From: Microvirga terrestris
GTDB lineage: Bacteria > Pseudomonadota > Alphaproteobacteria > Rhizobiales > Beijerinckiaceae
Length of the DNA stretch: 64,000 nucleotides
Direction: 5' to 3'
NCBI RefSeq assembly: GCF_015694425.1
Contig: NZ_JADQDN010000001.1
Coordinates: 828,160-892,159, forward strand
In this document: in pieces, positions 27,565 to 36,882 of the stretch
Numbering within the stretch: the first letter of the stretch is position 1
How the letters are laid out: each line of letters begins with the position of its first letter
Made by a program: the position numbers and the translations under genes
The notes under the pieces: model-generated
Told to the model about the DNA's origin: nothing
Database searches by the model: none
The model's input: the letters and a program-made list of their open reading frames with translations, nothing else

Positions 27565-30500
27565 ATGGCGCGCATTCTTCACGACATCGGCTTCGTTCAT
27601 CTTCACGTGCATTCCTCGTATTCGTTGCTCGAGGGTGCCCTGAAGATCGCGCAACTGACGAAACTCGCCGCCGCCGACAAGCAGCCGGCGCTGGCGCTCA
27701 CCGACACCAACAATCTCTTCGGCGGTCTCGAATTTTCCGAGAAAATGGCGGGTTCCGGCATCCAGCCCATCGCCGGCGTCCAGCTCTCGGTCTGCTTCGA
27801 GGAGGCGGACCCAGTGGCCCGCGTGGTGCCAAAACCCGCCAACATCGTGCTGCTCGCGCAGAACGAAGAAGGCTATCGCAACCTCATGCGCCTTGTGAGC
27901 CACGCCTATTTCGGCGTGCCGCTGGGCGAAAACCCGCGCGTTGCCGCTCCCGTCCTGTCCACCCATAGTCAGGGGATCATCGCGCTTACAGGCGGCTTTA
28001 CGGGGCCGCTCGACAGCGCCTTGCGCAATGGTGGGCGTCAGGATTTGGCCCAGACTCGCCTCGATATCCTGAAGGAAGCCTTCGGCCATCAGCTCTATAT
28101 CGAGATCCAGCGCCACGGGCTGGAGGACGAGCGCCTGATCGAGGGCGAGTTGCTGACGCTCGCCGACCGCAACGGCCTGCCGATCGTTGCCGCCAACGAA
28201 CCCTTCTTCTCGTCAGTGAAAGACTACGAAGCGCACGATGCGCTGCTCGCCATTGCGGAAGGACAGATCGTCTCAAACCCGGATCGCCGCCGCCTCTCGC
28301 CGGAGCACCATTTCAAGACGCGCCAGCAGATGGTGGAGCTGTTTGCGGATCTGCCGGATGCTCTGCAGGCGAGCGTCGAGATCGCCATGCGATGCGCGAC
28401 GCGCGTGAAGACCCGCAAGCCAATCCTGCCGAGTTTCGGCACCGGCCCCGACGCAGCCACTCTCGACGAAGGCGAGGAGCTTCAGCGTCAGGCGGAAGAA
28501 GGCCTTGCCAAGCGTCTTGCCGCCCATGGCCCGGCGCCGGGGCTGACGGAGCAGATCTATCGCGACCGCCTGGCCTTCGAGGTTGGCATCATCCGCAGGA
28601 TGCAGTTCCCGGGTTACTTTCTCATCGTGGCGGACTTCATCAAATGGGCGAAGGACCATGATATTCCGGTCGGTCCGGGCCGTGGTTCCGGCGCGGGCTC
28701 GCTCGTGGCCTATGCGCTCACCATCACCGATCTCGATCCCTTGCGTTTCAGTTTGCTCTTCGAGCGCTTCCTGAATCCGGAGCGCGTGTCGATGCCCGAC
28801 TTCGACATCGACTTCTGCGTCGATGGCCGCGAGCGCGTGATCCAATACGTGCAGCAGCGCTACGGCGAAGAGCAGGTCGCCCAGATCATCACCTTCGGTA
28901 CGCTGCTTGCCCGCGGCGTGCTGCGCGACGTTGGCCGCGTTCTGGAAATGCCCTACGGCCAGGTGGATAAACTCACCAAGCTCGTGCCGCAGAACCCAGC
29001 CAATCCGGTGACGCTCGCACAGGCAATCGAAGGCGAGCCGAAGCTGCAGACGGCGATCGACGAAGAGCCTGTGGTCAAGCGCATGCTCGACATCGCGCAG
29101 AAGCTCGAGGGCCTGCACCGGCATGCCTCGACGCACGCGGCTGGCGTGGTGATCGGCGATCGTCCGTTGCAGGAACTGGTGCCGCTCTACCGAGACCCGA
29201 AGACCGGCATGCGGGTGACCCAGTTCAACATGAAATGGGTCGAGCAGGCCGGCCTCGTGAAGTTCGACTTCCTCGGCCTCAAGACGCTCACTGTTCTGCG
29301 CACAGCCGTTGACCTCATCCGGCGCAAGGGGATCGAGATCGACCTCTCGGCACTGCCTCTCGATGACCGCAAGACCTACGAGATGCTCCAGCGCGGCGAG
29401 ACGGTCGGCGTGTTCCAGGTTGAATCGGCGGGCATGCGCAAGGCCCTTGTCGAAATGGAGACCGACCGCTTCGAGGACATCATCGCTCTCGTGGCGCTCT
29501 ATCGTCCGGGTCCGATGGCGAATATCCCGGTCTACTGCGCCCGCAAGCTCGGCAAGGACGAACGCAACAAGAAGGACTGGTACCCGCACGACAAGCTCGA
29601 GCCGATCCTGCGTGAGACCTTCGGCATCATCGTCTACCAGGAGCAGGTGATGGAGGTGGCCAAGGTCCTCTCCGGATACTCGCTCGGCGACGCGGACCTT
29701 CTGCGCCGCGCCATGGGTAAGAAGATCAAGGCCGAGATGGATGCGCAGCGCGAGCGTTTCGTCTCCGGTGCGAAGGAGGGCGGCCTCGACAAGGCGAAGG
29801 CCAACGAGATCTTCGACCTGCTCGCGAAATTCGCCGATTACGGCTTCAACAAGAGCCACGCGGCGGCCTACGCGCTCGTCGCGTTCCAGACCGCCTATCT
29901 GAAGGCCAATCACCCGGTCGAGTTCCTGGCCGCGTCCATGACGCTCGATCTCGACAACACCGACAAGCTGTCGGAATTCCGCCGCGAGACACAGCGCCTC
30001 GGCTTCAAGGTCATCCCGCCGTCCATCAACCGGTCGGGCGTGGTGTTCGATGTGCAGTATGACGATGAAGGCCAGGGACAGATTCTCTATGCATTGGCTG
30101 CCGTCAAAGGTGTGGGCCGGCAGGCCATCGAGAGCGTGATCGAGGCCCGTGGAGACAAGCCCTTCAAGGATCTCGCCGACTTTGCCCGGCGCATCAATCC
30201 GCGCATGATCAACAAGCGCACCCTGGAAAACCTGATCGCTGCCGGCGCCATGGACGAGCTGGAGCCGGACCGGGCGAAGGCCTGTGCCTCCGTGGAATCC
30301 ATGATGAGTCTGGCCCAGCAATCCCACGAAGCAGCCAATGGCGGCATGGCCGATATGTTTGGGGGCGTCGCTTCGGCGGATGTTCAGCTGCGGATCGGAT
30401 CTTACGACCCCTGGCCGGCGGCCGAGAGGCTCCAGCGGGAGTTTGATGCAGTCGGCTTCTTCCTCTCGGGGCATCCGCTCGACGAGTACGGCGACCTCCT

Positions 30501-31038
30501 CAAGAAGCTCCGGGTTCAGACTTGGTCTGAGTTCTGCCGTTCCGTGAAGGCAGGCAATTCTGTCGGGCGGGTGGCCGCGACCGTGCTCGATCGCCAGGAG
30601 CGGCGCACCAAGACCGGCAATAAGATGGGCATTCTCATGCTCTCCGATCAGACCGGGCAGTATGAAGCCATAATCTTCTCTGAGGGCCTCATGCGCTTTC
30701 GTGATGTGCTTGAGCCGGGCGCCGCCGTCGTCCTCATGCTGCAGGCGGGACTCGAGGGCGAGGAGGTGAGGGCGCGAATCGGCATTGCTGAGCCTCTCGA
30801 AGAAGCTCTCGCCAAGCACCAGAAGGGTATGCGGATCTTCCTCCGGGATGAACGTCCGATCTCCAGCGTCTGTGAACGGCTGAAGACCCGGGGCGAAGGG
30901 GAGGTGTCCTTGGTTCTGATTCTCGACGACGGGGATCGGGAGGTTGAGGTCAAGCTTCCCGGTAAATACATGGCCTCGCCTCAGATTGCCGGTGCCCTCC
31001 GGGCCGTGCCTGGAGTGGTAGACGTTCATATGAATTGA
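27565..31038 (+). CDS. dnaE: DNA polymerase III alpha subunit
   Basis: The main replicative polymerase (1,157 residues, usual DnaE1 size). The N-terminal PHP domain begins FVHLHVHSSYSLLEGALKI. The polymerase active site shows GRGSGAGSLVAYAL and the aspartate motif PDFDIDFCVDGRERV. Next come the YQEQVMEVAK finger region, the helix-hairpin-helix part (VKGVGRQAIESVIEARG) and a C-terminal OB-type domain. It is read intact on the plus strand; a 998-codon frame on the other strand is a shadow. Confidence 0.98.
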   Translation: MARILHDIGFVHLHVHSSYSLLEGALKIAQLTKLAAADKQPALALTDTNNLFGGLEFSEKMAGSGIQPIAGVQLSVCFEEADPVARVVPKPANIVLLAQNEEGYRNLMRLVSHAYFGVPLGENPRVAAPVLSTHSQGIIALTGGFTGPLDSALRNGGRQDLAQTRLDILKEAFGHQLYIEIQRHGLEDERLIEGELLTLADRNGLPIVAANEPFFSSVKDYEAHDALLAIAEGQIVSNPDRRRLSPEHHFKTRQQMVELFADLPDALQASVEIAMRCATRVKTRKPILPSFGTGPDAATLDEGEELQRQAEEGLAKRLAAHGPAPGLTEQIYRDRLAFEVGIIRRMQFPGYFLIVADFIKWAKDHDIPVGPGRGSGAGSLVAYALTITDLDPLRFSLLFERFLNPERVSMPDFDIDFCVDGRERVIQYVQQRYGEEQVAQIITFGTLLARGVLRDVGRVLEMPYGQVDKLTKLVPQNPANPVTLAQAIEGEPKLQTAIDEEPVVKRMLDIAQKLEGLHRHASTHAAGVVIGDRPLQELVPLYRDPKTGMRVTQFNMKWVEQAGLVKFDFLGLKTLTVLRTAVDLIRRKGIEIDLSALPLDDRKTYEMLQRGETVGVFQVESAGMRKALVEMETDRFEDIIALVALYRPGPMANIPVYCARKLGKDERNKKDWYPHDKLEPILRETFGIIVYQEQVMEVAKVLSGYSLGDADLLRRAMGKKIKAEMDAQRERFVSGAKEGGLDKAKANEIFDLLAKFADYGFNKSHAAAYALVAFQTAYLKANHPVEFLAASMTLDLDNTDKLSEFRRETQRLGFKVIPPSINRSGVVFDVQYDDEGQGQILYALAAVKGVGRQAIESVIEARGDKPFKDLADFARRINPRMINKRTLENLIAAGAMDELEPDRAKACASVESMMSLAQQSHEAANGGMADMFGGVASADVQLRIGSYDPWPAAERLQREFDAVGFFLSGHPLDEYGDLLKKLRVQTWSEFCRSVKAGNSVGRVAATVLDRQERRTKTGNKMGILMLSDQTGQYEAIIFSEGLMRFRDVLEPGAAVVLMLQAGLEGEEVRARIGIAEPLEEALAKHQKGMRIFLRDERPISSVCERLKTRGEGEVSLVLILDDGDREVEVKLPGKYMASPQIAGALRAVPGVVDVHMN

Positions 31039-31102
31039 GGCAGTGCAGCACTTCTCCCTCGCAGAGAGAGGGTCCGGCCGAGCCAATGTTCCCATTTTGT
31101 TC

Positions 31103-31131
31103 TTGACTTTGGTCCTAAGCTGGGCTATATC
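31103..31131 (+). promoter_or_regulatory. Strong sigma70-type promoter in the dnaE-rpsB gap
   Basis: TTGACT (31103-31108), a 17-base spacer and TATATC (31126-31131) predict a start near 31138. No coding frame with a ribosome site follows, but highly foldable sequence does, so the transcript is probably non-coding or a very long leader. Confidence 0.55.
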
Positions 31132-31137
31132 ATTGGG

Positions 31138-31400
31138 TAGACCTGCTTCTCTGAGGGGCGCGCTCGCGAGGCGTCGCAGTGTGGGAGCAGGCACGGTCTC
31201 GTGCAGAGGTTTCGCAAACCCCTGTGACGGGAGGCCCAGGCTGTGGGCCGGTGGTCGGAATCGGTTCAAGGCCCCCGTCGAGCAGACGGGCCACGCCTTG
31301 AGCGGTCACCGGGCTGGTCCCGCCTGTCCGCCTAAAGAAGCCGTGCGCGAAGAGGCACTCCGGCTCTTCCTTCTCACCACCCATCATCGAGCCGAGCTGC
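31138..31400 (+). ncRNA. Candidate structured non-coding RNA
   Basis: Downstream of the promoter at 31103-31131 the sequence folds well. CAGAGGTTT-CGC-AAACCCCTG (one mismatch) begins near 31204. GGCCCA/TGGGCC is at 31233-31249. A rod made of CCGGTG (31248-31253) with CACCGG (31307-31312) encloses GTTCAAGGC (31264-31272) with GCCTTGAGC (31295-31303) and, inside, CCCGTC/GACGGG (31274-31290). A 3' hairpin AAGAG/CTCTT follows near 31340-31367. The 5' part CTCTGAGG...GCGCGCTCGCGAGG loosely recalls 6S RNA from memory. Ends are uncertain, and signatures of RNase P, SRP RNA and tmRNA were not found. Confidence 0.35.
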
Positions 31401-31603
31401 CAGTCGCGCCACCCTCGATCACCGCACAGGCTCGCAGCTCACGCTGCGGGCCCCAAGGTGCTGGCTCAATCAGCGTCATCCCGGACGAAGGGCAGGGCAG
31501 CGTATATTCCTGTGCCATGGGCCTCAGGCCTGCCCGAGATCTGTCCTGCGATGAAGGGGTCTAAGGCGGGATGGCGCCATGCTCCGGCAGGAGAACGTCC
31601 TGC
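31401..31603. other. Non-coding stretch with REP-like fragments
   Basis: It holds a perfect hairpin CGCAGC-TCAC-GCTGCG (31433-31448). CGTCATCCCGGACGAAGG (from 31475) recalls the ends of common alphaproteobacterial REP-like repeats. A 173-codon ORF crosses this and the preceding stretch (31043-31564), but its composition and lack of a start site argue against a gene. Confidence 0.3.
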
Positions 31604-31632
31604 TTGCGTTTCGAGCCGTTTACCCCTATATG
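31604..31632 (+). promoter_or_regulatory. Promoter of the rpsB-tsf unit
   Basis: TTGCGT (31604-31609), a 17-base spacer and TATATG (31627-31632) predict a start near 31639. This gives rpsB a leader of about 100 bases. Position directly before a ribosomal protein gene supports it. Confidence 0.55.
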
Positions 31633-31638
31633 CGCCCG

Positions 31639-31738
31639 CATCCCACACGCGGAATCCCCTCATGAGTCCATGAGGAACCCCCGGTGGCCGGAAGGGTCCG
31701 GTCCACTGTTCCGCGGAGGCTTAACCGGAGAATAGACT
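31639..31738 (+). promoter_or_regulatory. rpsB leader with hairpins
   Basis: The leader between the predicted start and the rpsB ATG contains CCTCATG-AGTC-CATGAGG (31658-31675, perfect 7 bp) and the foldable GGCCGGAAGGGTCCGGTCC. It ends in CCGGAGAATAGACT before ATG, with GGAG as ribosome site. Feedback by S2 on its own leader is known in other bacteria; here it is inference. Confidence 0.4.
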
Positions 31739-32764
31739 ATGGCGCTTCCTGATTTCTCGATGCGCAGCCTGCTTGAGGCTGGCGCGCACTTTGGACACCA
31801 GTCCCACCGTTGGAACCCGAAGATGGGTCAGTTCATCTTCGGTACCCGCAACAACATCCACATCATCGACCTTGCCCAGACGGTTCCGATGCTGCACCGC
31901 GCCCTCCAGGCCGTCAGCGACACGGTGGCTAAGGGCGGGCGTGTGCTCTTCGTCGGTACGAAGCGTCAGGCTTCCGATGCAGTCGCCGATGCGGCCAAGC
32001 GTTCGGCCCAGTACTACGTGAACTCCCGTTGGCTCGGCGGCATGCTGACCAACTGGAAGACCATCTCCGGCTCGATCTCCCGCCTGCGCAAGGTGGACGA
32101 AATCCTTGCCGGCGGCGGCCAGGGCCTCACGAAGAAAGAGCGCCTCATGCTCGCCCGCGAGAAGGAAAAGCTCGAGCGCGCTCTTGGCGGCATCAAGGAC
32201 ATGGGCGGCACGCCCGACCTGATCTTCGTCATCGACACCAACAAGGAGCAGCTGGCGATCCAGGAGGCCAAGCGCCTCGGCATCCCGGTGGCAGCCATCG
32301 TCGACACGAACTGCGATCCGGACGGCATCACCTTCCCGGTTCCGGCCAACGACGACGCCGGTCGTGCGATCTCGCTCTATTGCGATCTAGTTGCTCGCGC
32401 TGCCCTCGACGGCATCTCCCGCGGTGCCGGTGACATGGGCATCGACATCGGTGCTTCCGAGAACCCGATGGCTGAAGAGCTTCCGGCCAACGACACGGTT
32501 GCTGTCCCCGCTTATGAGGGCGAGCAGTTCGAGCGTCTGGCGGCTCCCCGCGGCGCTCCGGATGATCTGACCAAGCTCAACGGTGTTGGCCCGCAGCTCG
32601 AGAAGAAGCTCAATGAAGCCGGCATCTTCCACTACTGGCAGCTCGCTGCCATGCAGCCGGCCGATTCCGCTCAGCTCGACAAGGACTTGAAGCTGAATGG
32701 CCGTCTCGAGCGCGATGGCTGGATCAACCAGGCCCGCTCGATGATCGAAGCCGCTGCTGCGTAA
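31739..32764 (+). CDS. rpsB: 30S ribosomal protein S2 with C-terminal helix-hairpin-helix extension
   Basis: S2 is an essential small-subunit protein. Residues 1 to about 230 are the normal domain ([55 protein letters not shown]). After a linker, residues about 275-341 form an added domain beginning [21 protein letters not shown], a helix-hairpin-helix pattern of nucleic-acid-binding type. This extends the usual 240-260 residues to 341. Such tails occur in alphaproteobacterial S2. tsf follows 105 bases later. Confidence 0.97.
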   Translation: MALPDFSMRSLLEAGAHFGHQSHRWNPKMGQFIFGTRNNIHIIDLAQTVPMLHRALQAVSDTVAKGGRVLFVGTKRQASDAVADAAKRSAQYYVNSRWLGGMLTNWKTISGSISRLRKVDEILAGGGQGLTKKERLMLAREKEKLERALGGIKDMGGTPDLIFVIDTNKEQLAIQEAKRLGIPVAAIVDTNCDPDGITFPVPANDDAGRAISLYCDLVARAALDGISRGAGDMGIDIGASENPMAEELPANDTVAVPAYEGEQFERLAAPRGAPDDLTKLNGVGPQLEKKLNEAGIFHYWQLAAMQPADSAQLDKDLKLNGRLERDGWINQARSMIEAAAA

Positions 32765-32770
32765 GCCTCA

Positions 32771-32837
32771 CGGCGCCGCATCGTGCAGCGCCGCTTGAAC
32801 GAATGATCGAGCCCGGCGTTCCACGAGCGCCGGGCTC
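32771..32837 (+). other. Tandem hairpins between rpsB and tsf
   Basis: CGGCGC/GCGCCG (32771-32793) is followed by a perfect 10-bp stem GAGCCCGGCG/CGCCGGGCTC with a 9-base loop (32809-32837). There is no strong T run after it. In E. coli a partial terminator between rpsB and tsf adjusts EF-Ts output; these structures may do the same or mark RNA processing. Confidence 0.45.
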
Positions 32838-32869
32838 CCTCTATGCATAAACCTTTGAAAGGAACAGCC

Positions 32870-33799
32870 ATGGCGAACATTACCGCTGCGATGGTGAAAG
32901 AGCTGCGCGAGACGACCAGCGCCGGCATGATGGACTGCAAGGCCGCCCTCGCCGAGACCAACGGTGACATGGAGGCAGCGATCGACTGGCTCCGCAAGAA
33001 GGGCCTCTCGAAGGCTGCTAAGAAGGCTGGCCGCGTGGCCGCCGAGGGCCTCGTGGCCGTCGAGTCGTCAGGCCACACCGCGACGATCCTGGAAGTGAAC
33101 TCCGAGACCGACTTCGTCGCCCGCAACGACGGGTTCCAGGCTTTCGTTCGCGAAGCCGCCAAGATCGGCCTCATGGGCAACGGCACCATCGAGTCGCTTG
33201 AGGCTGCCCACTTCCCGGGTTCGCAGACCACCGTGAAGGACCGCCTGCAGGAGCTCATCGCCACCATCGGCGAGAACATGACCCTGCGCCGCATCGCAAA
33301 GCTCGAAGTGTCGAAGGGCGTCATTGCGTCCTACGTCCACAATGCCGTCACCGAAGGCCTCGGCAAGATCGGTGTTCTCGTAGCCCTGGAATCCGAAGGT
33401 GATGTGACCGTTCTCGGCACGCTCGGCCGCCAGATCGCCATGCACGTGGCCGCCACCAGCCCGGTAGCTCTCGACGCCTCCGGCGTCGATCAGGCGACCA
33501 TCGACCGCGAGACCGCGATCCTGCGCGACAAGAACGCCGGCAAGCCCGACAACGTCATGCAGAAGATCGTCGAGAGCGGCCTGAAGAGCTACTTCAAGGA
33601 AGTCACCCTCCTGGAGCAGCCCTTCGTGCACGACTCGTCGAAGACCGTGTCCCAGGTGCTCAAGGAAGCCGAGTCCAAGGCCGGCAAACCGGTCGCTCTG
33701 AAGGCCTTCGTCCGCTATGCCCTCGGCGAGGGCATCGAGAAGGAGGAGGCTCCGGACTTCGCGGCGGAAGTTGCCGCTCAGGCCGGTCTCAAGGCCTAA
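32870..33799 (+). CDS. tsf: Elongation factor Ts
   Basis: The nucleotide exchange factor of EF-Tu, 309 residues from ATG 32870 with GAAAGGAA upstream. The N-terminal UBA-like part [23 protein letters not shown] and the contact motif TDFVARND (residues about 80-87) are intact. Earlier in-frame codons from 32843 lie in the leader. A terminator follows. Confidence 0.98.
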   Translation: MANITAAMVKELRETTSAGMMDCKAALAETNGDMEAAIDWLRKKGLSKAAKKAGRVAAEGLVAVESSGHTATILEVNSETDFVARNDGFQAFVREAAKIGLMGNGTIESLEAAHFPGSQTTVKDRLQELIATIGENMTLRRIAKLEVSKGVIASYVHNAVTEGLGKIGVLVALESEGDVTVLGTLGRQIAMHVAATSPVALDASGVDQATIDRETAILRDKNAGKPDNVMQKIVESGLKSYFKEVTLLEQPFVHDSSKTVSQVLKEAESKAGKPVALKAFVRYALGEGIEKEEAPDFAAEVAAQAGLKA

Positions 33800-33813
33800 A
33801 TCGAGCCCAACTA

Positions 33814-33841
33814 AAAACGGCGGCTTTCGGGCCGCCGTTTT
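33814..33841 (+). terminator. Rho-independent terminator after tsf
   Basis: A perfect 11-bp stem AAAACGGCGGC/GCCGCCGTTTT with loop TTTCGG lies 15 bases after the tsf stop. It is A-rich before and T-rich after, so it could act in both directions. pyrH begins only 32 bases later, so some read-through or an internal promoter must supply pyrH. Confidence 0.8.
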
Positions 33842-33872
33842 CATGAGAGGCTTCGAAAAGAAAGGTCTGACG

Positions 33873-34586
33873 ATGGCGACGTTCCGGCGCATCCTGGTAA
33901 AACTCTCGGGCGAGGCCCTCATGGCCCCCGACGGGTATTGGCTCGATCCTCAGATCCTGTCCTCCCTGGCAGAAGATCTCGCCCAGGCCACCCGTGCCGG
34001 GTTCGAGATCGCGGTTGTCATCGGCGGCGGCAATATCATCCGCGGTGCCCGTATGAGCGCCGCCGGCTGGATCGACCGGCCCACCGCCGATTCTATGGGC
34101 ATGCTCGGCACGGTCATGAACTCTCTCGCCATCGAGACGGCCCTGAACGCCGCCGGCGTTCCGGCCCGCACCATGTCGGCGGTATCCATGCCGACGATCT
34201 GCGAAACCTATGCCCGCCAGCCCGCCCTGCATCACCTGGACAAGGGTCAGGTCGTGGTTCTGGCCGGCGGTACCGGCAACCCGTTCTTCACCACCGATAC
34301 CGCCGCAGTCCTGCGCGCCGCCGAGCTGCGCTGCGATGCGGTGCTCAAGGCGACCCAGGTGGACGGCGTCTATTCGGCCGATCCCAAGAAAGACCCGAAC
34401 GCGGTCCGATTCGACCGTCTGACCCATGACGAGGCCATCGCAAGGGACTTGAAGGTCATGGATACGGCGGCCTTTGCCCTGGCTCGCGAGAGCAGGCTGT
34501 CGATCATCGTGGGTTCGGTTCATGCTCCCAGCTCCATCACGGCGCTTCTCCAGGGGAAAGTGCCTTCTACGGTCGTCGCCCCTTGA
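33873..34586 (+). CDS. pyrH: Uridylate kinase
   Basis: Phosphorylates UMP to UDP; a hexameric amino-acid-kinase-fold enzyme. 237 residues from ATG 33873. Seen: RILVKLSGEALM with the phosphate-binding loop, VIGGGNIIRG, the UMP-site region DSMGMLGTVMNSLA, and GGTGNPFFTTDTAA. An upstream frame to 33717 is tsf shadow. AAAGG lies upstream. The order tsf-pyrH-frr is conserved in most bacteria. Confidence 0.97.
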   Translation: MATFRRILVKLSGEALMAPDGYWLDPQILSSLAEDLAQATRAGFEIAVVIGGGNIIRGARMSAAGWIDRPTADSMGMLGTVMNSLAIETALNAAGVPARTMSAVSMPTICETYARQPALHHLDKGQVVVLAGGTGNPFFTTDTAAVLRAAELRCDAVLKATQVDGVYSADPKKDPNAVRFDRLTHDEAIARDLKVMDTAAFALARESRLSIIVGSVHAPSSITALLQGKVPSTVVAP

Positions 34587-34656
34587 TCCAGGGGTCTTGA
34601 TGCTGGACCCTGGGGGGCGTAAGCCCGTTTAGACAGTTCGCGTAAGGACAAAACCG

Positions 34657-35217
34657 ATGGCTACGACCTTTGATATCGCCGATGTGAAGCGCCGCATGCA
34701 GGGCGCGATCAACGCATTCAAGAACGACTTGGCCAGTCTCAGGACGGGGCGCGCCTCCCCGAATCTGCTCGATCCGATCCAGATCGATGCCTATGGCGCA
34801 TCGATGCCGATTTCGCAGGTGGCTACCGTGAACGTGCCGGAGCCGCGCCTGCTCAGCGTCCAGGTCTGGGATCGGGGCATGGTCGCTGCCGTGGAGAAGG
34901 CGATCCGCGAGTCGGATCTCGGCCTCAATCCCCAGACGGAAGGCCAGGTGATCCGCCTGCGCATCCCGGAGATGAACGAGCAGCGCCGCAAGGAGATGGT
35001 GAAGGTCGCGCACAAATATGCCGAAGAGGCGAAGGTTGCCGTTCGTCACGTGCGCCGCGACGGCCTCGACCTCCTCAAGAAGCTTGAGAAGGACAGCGCG
35101 ATCAGCGAGGATGACGGCAAGCGCCATGCGGACCAGGTGCAGAAGGCGACTGATCAGTTCGTAACCGAGATCGACGGCATTCTGGTCGCCAAGGAAAAGG
35201 AAATCATGCACGTCTGA
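34657..35217 (+). CDS. frr: Ribosome recycling factor
   Basis: Splits ribosomes after termination, together with EF-G. 186 residues, the standard length; two-domain fold with a long three-helix bundle. Seen: [71 protein letters not shown]. It follows pyrH by 70 bases. Confidence 0.98.
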   Translation: MATTFDIADVKRRMQGAINAFKNDLASLRTGRASPNLLDPIQIDAYGASMPISQVATVNVPEPRLLSVQVWDRGMVAAVEKAIRESDLGLNPQTEGQVIRLRIPEMNEQRRKEMVKVAHKYAEEAKVAVRHVRRDGLDLLKKLEKDSAISEDDGKRHADQVQKATDQFVTEIDGILVAKEKEIMHV

Positions 35218-35248
35218 TCCTTAAAGGCGTGCATTGGAACAGGACATC

Positions 35249-36016
35249 ATGAGCGGCGAAGCCAAACGGATGGATCCAGGCTTTGCCTGCAGGGAAGCAG
35301 GCGAGGGGATGCCGGCCCATGTTGCCATCATCATGGATGGCAATGGCCGCTGGGCTGCTCAACGGGGCCTTCCCCGCTTCGAGGGGCACCGGCGCGGCGT
35401 CGAGGCAATCCGCCAGGCCGTGCGCACGGCGGGAGCCCTGGGGATCCGCTACCTGACGGTTTACAGCTTCTCCGCTGAAAACTGGCGGCGCCCGGCTGAA
35501 GAGGTCTCGGACCTCATGGGCCTGCTCAAGCGCTTCGTCAGGCATGACCTGGCGGAGCTTCACGCCAACAACATCCGGGTCAGGATTATCGGAGAGCGGG
35601 AGGGGTTGGCCTCCGACATCCGCCTTCTCCTGGATGAGGCCGAGCAGCTTACCCGTTCCAATACCGGTCTGACTCTGGTGATCGCCTTCAATTATGGGGG
35701 GCGTCAGGAGATCGTGAGCGCCGTGCGGGCGCTGGCCCTGCGAGTGAAGGAAGGCGGTCTCGATCCAGCCGAGATCGACATGGACAAAATCGAGGCGGCA
35801 CTCGATACCCACGGCATACCGGATCCGGACCTGGTCATCCGGACGTCCGGCGAGCAGCGGGTTTCGAACTTTTTGACCTGGCAGACCGCCTATTCGGAGT
35901 TCATCTTCCTGCCATGCTACTGGCCTGATTTCGACGAGGCCGCATTCCGGTCCGCCGTCGACGAGTATTGCAGACGCGACCGCCGGTTCGGTGGATTGAG
36001 CGTCCGGGCTGGCTGA
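35249..36016 (+). CDS. uppS: Undecaprenyl diphosphate synthase (isoprenyl transferase)
   Basis: Adds isopentenyl units in cis to farnesyl diphosphate to make the C55 carrier lipid for the cell wall. 255 residues from ATG 35249, preceded by ACAGGA at good spacing; TTG 35234 is an alternative. The catalytic Asp30 lies in [10 protein letters not shown], followed by [13 protein letters not shown] and [12 protein letters not shown]. It precedes cdsA by 2 bases. Confidence 0.96.
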   Translation: MSGEAKRMDPGFACREAGEGMPAHVAIIMDGNGRWAAQRGLPRFEGHRRGVEAIRQAVRTAGALGIRYLTVYSFSAENWRRPAEEVSDLMGLLKRFVRHDLAELHANNIRVRIIGEREGLASDIRLLLDEAEQLTRSNTGLTLVIAFNYGGRQEIVSAVRALALRVKEGGLDPAEIDMDKIEAALDTHGIPDPDLVIRTSGEQRVSNFLTWQTAYSEFIFLPCYWPDFDEAAFRSAVDEYCRRDRRFGGLSVRAG

Positions 36017-36018
36017 TA

Positions 36019-36876
36019 ATGGTTGCGGACGAAGGCTCCTCGCCACCTCATCCCAAGCCGGTCCCATCCAAGGAACTGTCGACCAGGGTTCTATCCGCCC
36101 TGGTCATGGTGGCCGCCGCGCTTCTCACGGCCTACCTGGGCGGCTGGGCCTTTTCCCTGTTCTGGCTGGCTGCCGGAATCGCGATTGTGGTGGAATGGAC
36201 CGACATGACGGCGATCCAGCCCCGTCGTCTTGTCCAAGTCATTCTCGGTGTCGGCTTAGCAGCCTTGACGCTCCTCGTTCTGCTCGGTGCTGAGGTTTGG
36301 TTTTATCTGGCCGTAAGTGTTGCCTTTCTGGCAGTCGGGACCTTTGCCGTGTCCGATGCTCGGAAACGTATTTGGGCCATTTCCAGCTTTCTCTACGCGG
36401 CTCCGATCATCCTCGTCCCGCCGATCGTGCGAGCTCACCCGGATCTTGGCATCCTTGGCCTGCTCTGGATGTTTGCCGTGGTTTGGGCGACCGATATTGC
36501 GGCCTATTTCACGGGTCGGACTCTTGGAGGCCCAAAGCTCTGCCCTCCGATCAGCCCTAAGAAAACTTGGTCGGGCTTCATCGGCGGTGTCGTTGCCGCA
36601 ACCGCATGCGGGCTGCTAGTAGCCTGGATCGGCCGGCGCTATGACGCTGCCCTTCCTCTGACTTTCACTGGCATCGCAGCTCTTTCCATTGTGGCATCTG
36701 TTGCCAGTCAGATTGGCGATCTGGGCGAGTCGGCTCTTAAGCGCCATTGTCAGGTCAAGGATTCGAGCCACCTCATTCCGGGACATGGCGGAGTCATGGA
36801 TCGGCTCGACGGCTTCTGGGCTGTCTGTGTCATCGTCGCCCTTGTTCTTCTGACCCTTGTTGGTCCCACCGTATAG
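36019..36876 (+). CDS. cdsA: Phosphatidate cytidylyltransferase
   Basis: Makes CDP-diacylglycerol from phosphatidate and CTP for phospholipid synthesis. 285 residues from ATG 36019, about seven hydrophobic helices. The signature is complete near the C-terminus: SALKRHCQVKDSSHLIPGHG followed by GVMDRLDG; KKTWSGFIGG is also present. A start upstream at 35968 is uppS shadow. Confidence 0.96.
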   Translation: MVADEGSSPPHPKPVPSKELSTRVLSALVMVAAALLTAYLGGWAFSLFWLAAGIAIVVEWTDMTAIQPRRLVQVILGVGLAALTLLVLLGAEVWFYLAVSVAFLAVGTFAVSDARKRIWAISSFLYAAPIILVPPIVRAHPDLGILGLLWMFAVVWATDIAAYFTGRTLGGPKLCPPISPKKTWSGFIGGVVAATACGLLVAWIGRRYDAALPLTFTGIAALSIVASVASQIGDLGESALKRHCQVKDSSHLIPGHGGVMDRLDGFWAVCVIVALVLLTLVGPTV

Positions 36877-36882
36877 GCCTTG

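Noticed and set aside
28273..31269. 998-codon frame on the minus strand
   Set aside because: It is fully antisense to dnaE, whose motifs are complete; long mirror frames are common in GC-rich genes, and its product shows no known domain.
31475..31560. REP-like element beginning CGTCATCCCGGACGAAGG
   Set aside because: Only one arm resembles known repeats; the second arm is too degenerate to call it with confidence.
31043..31564. 173-codon frame between dnaE and rpsB
   Set aside because: No plausible start signal and a product rich in Arg/Pro/Gly without motif; it crosses a promoter and strong RNA hairpins.
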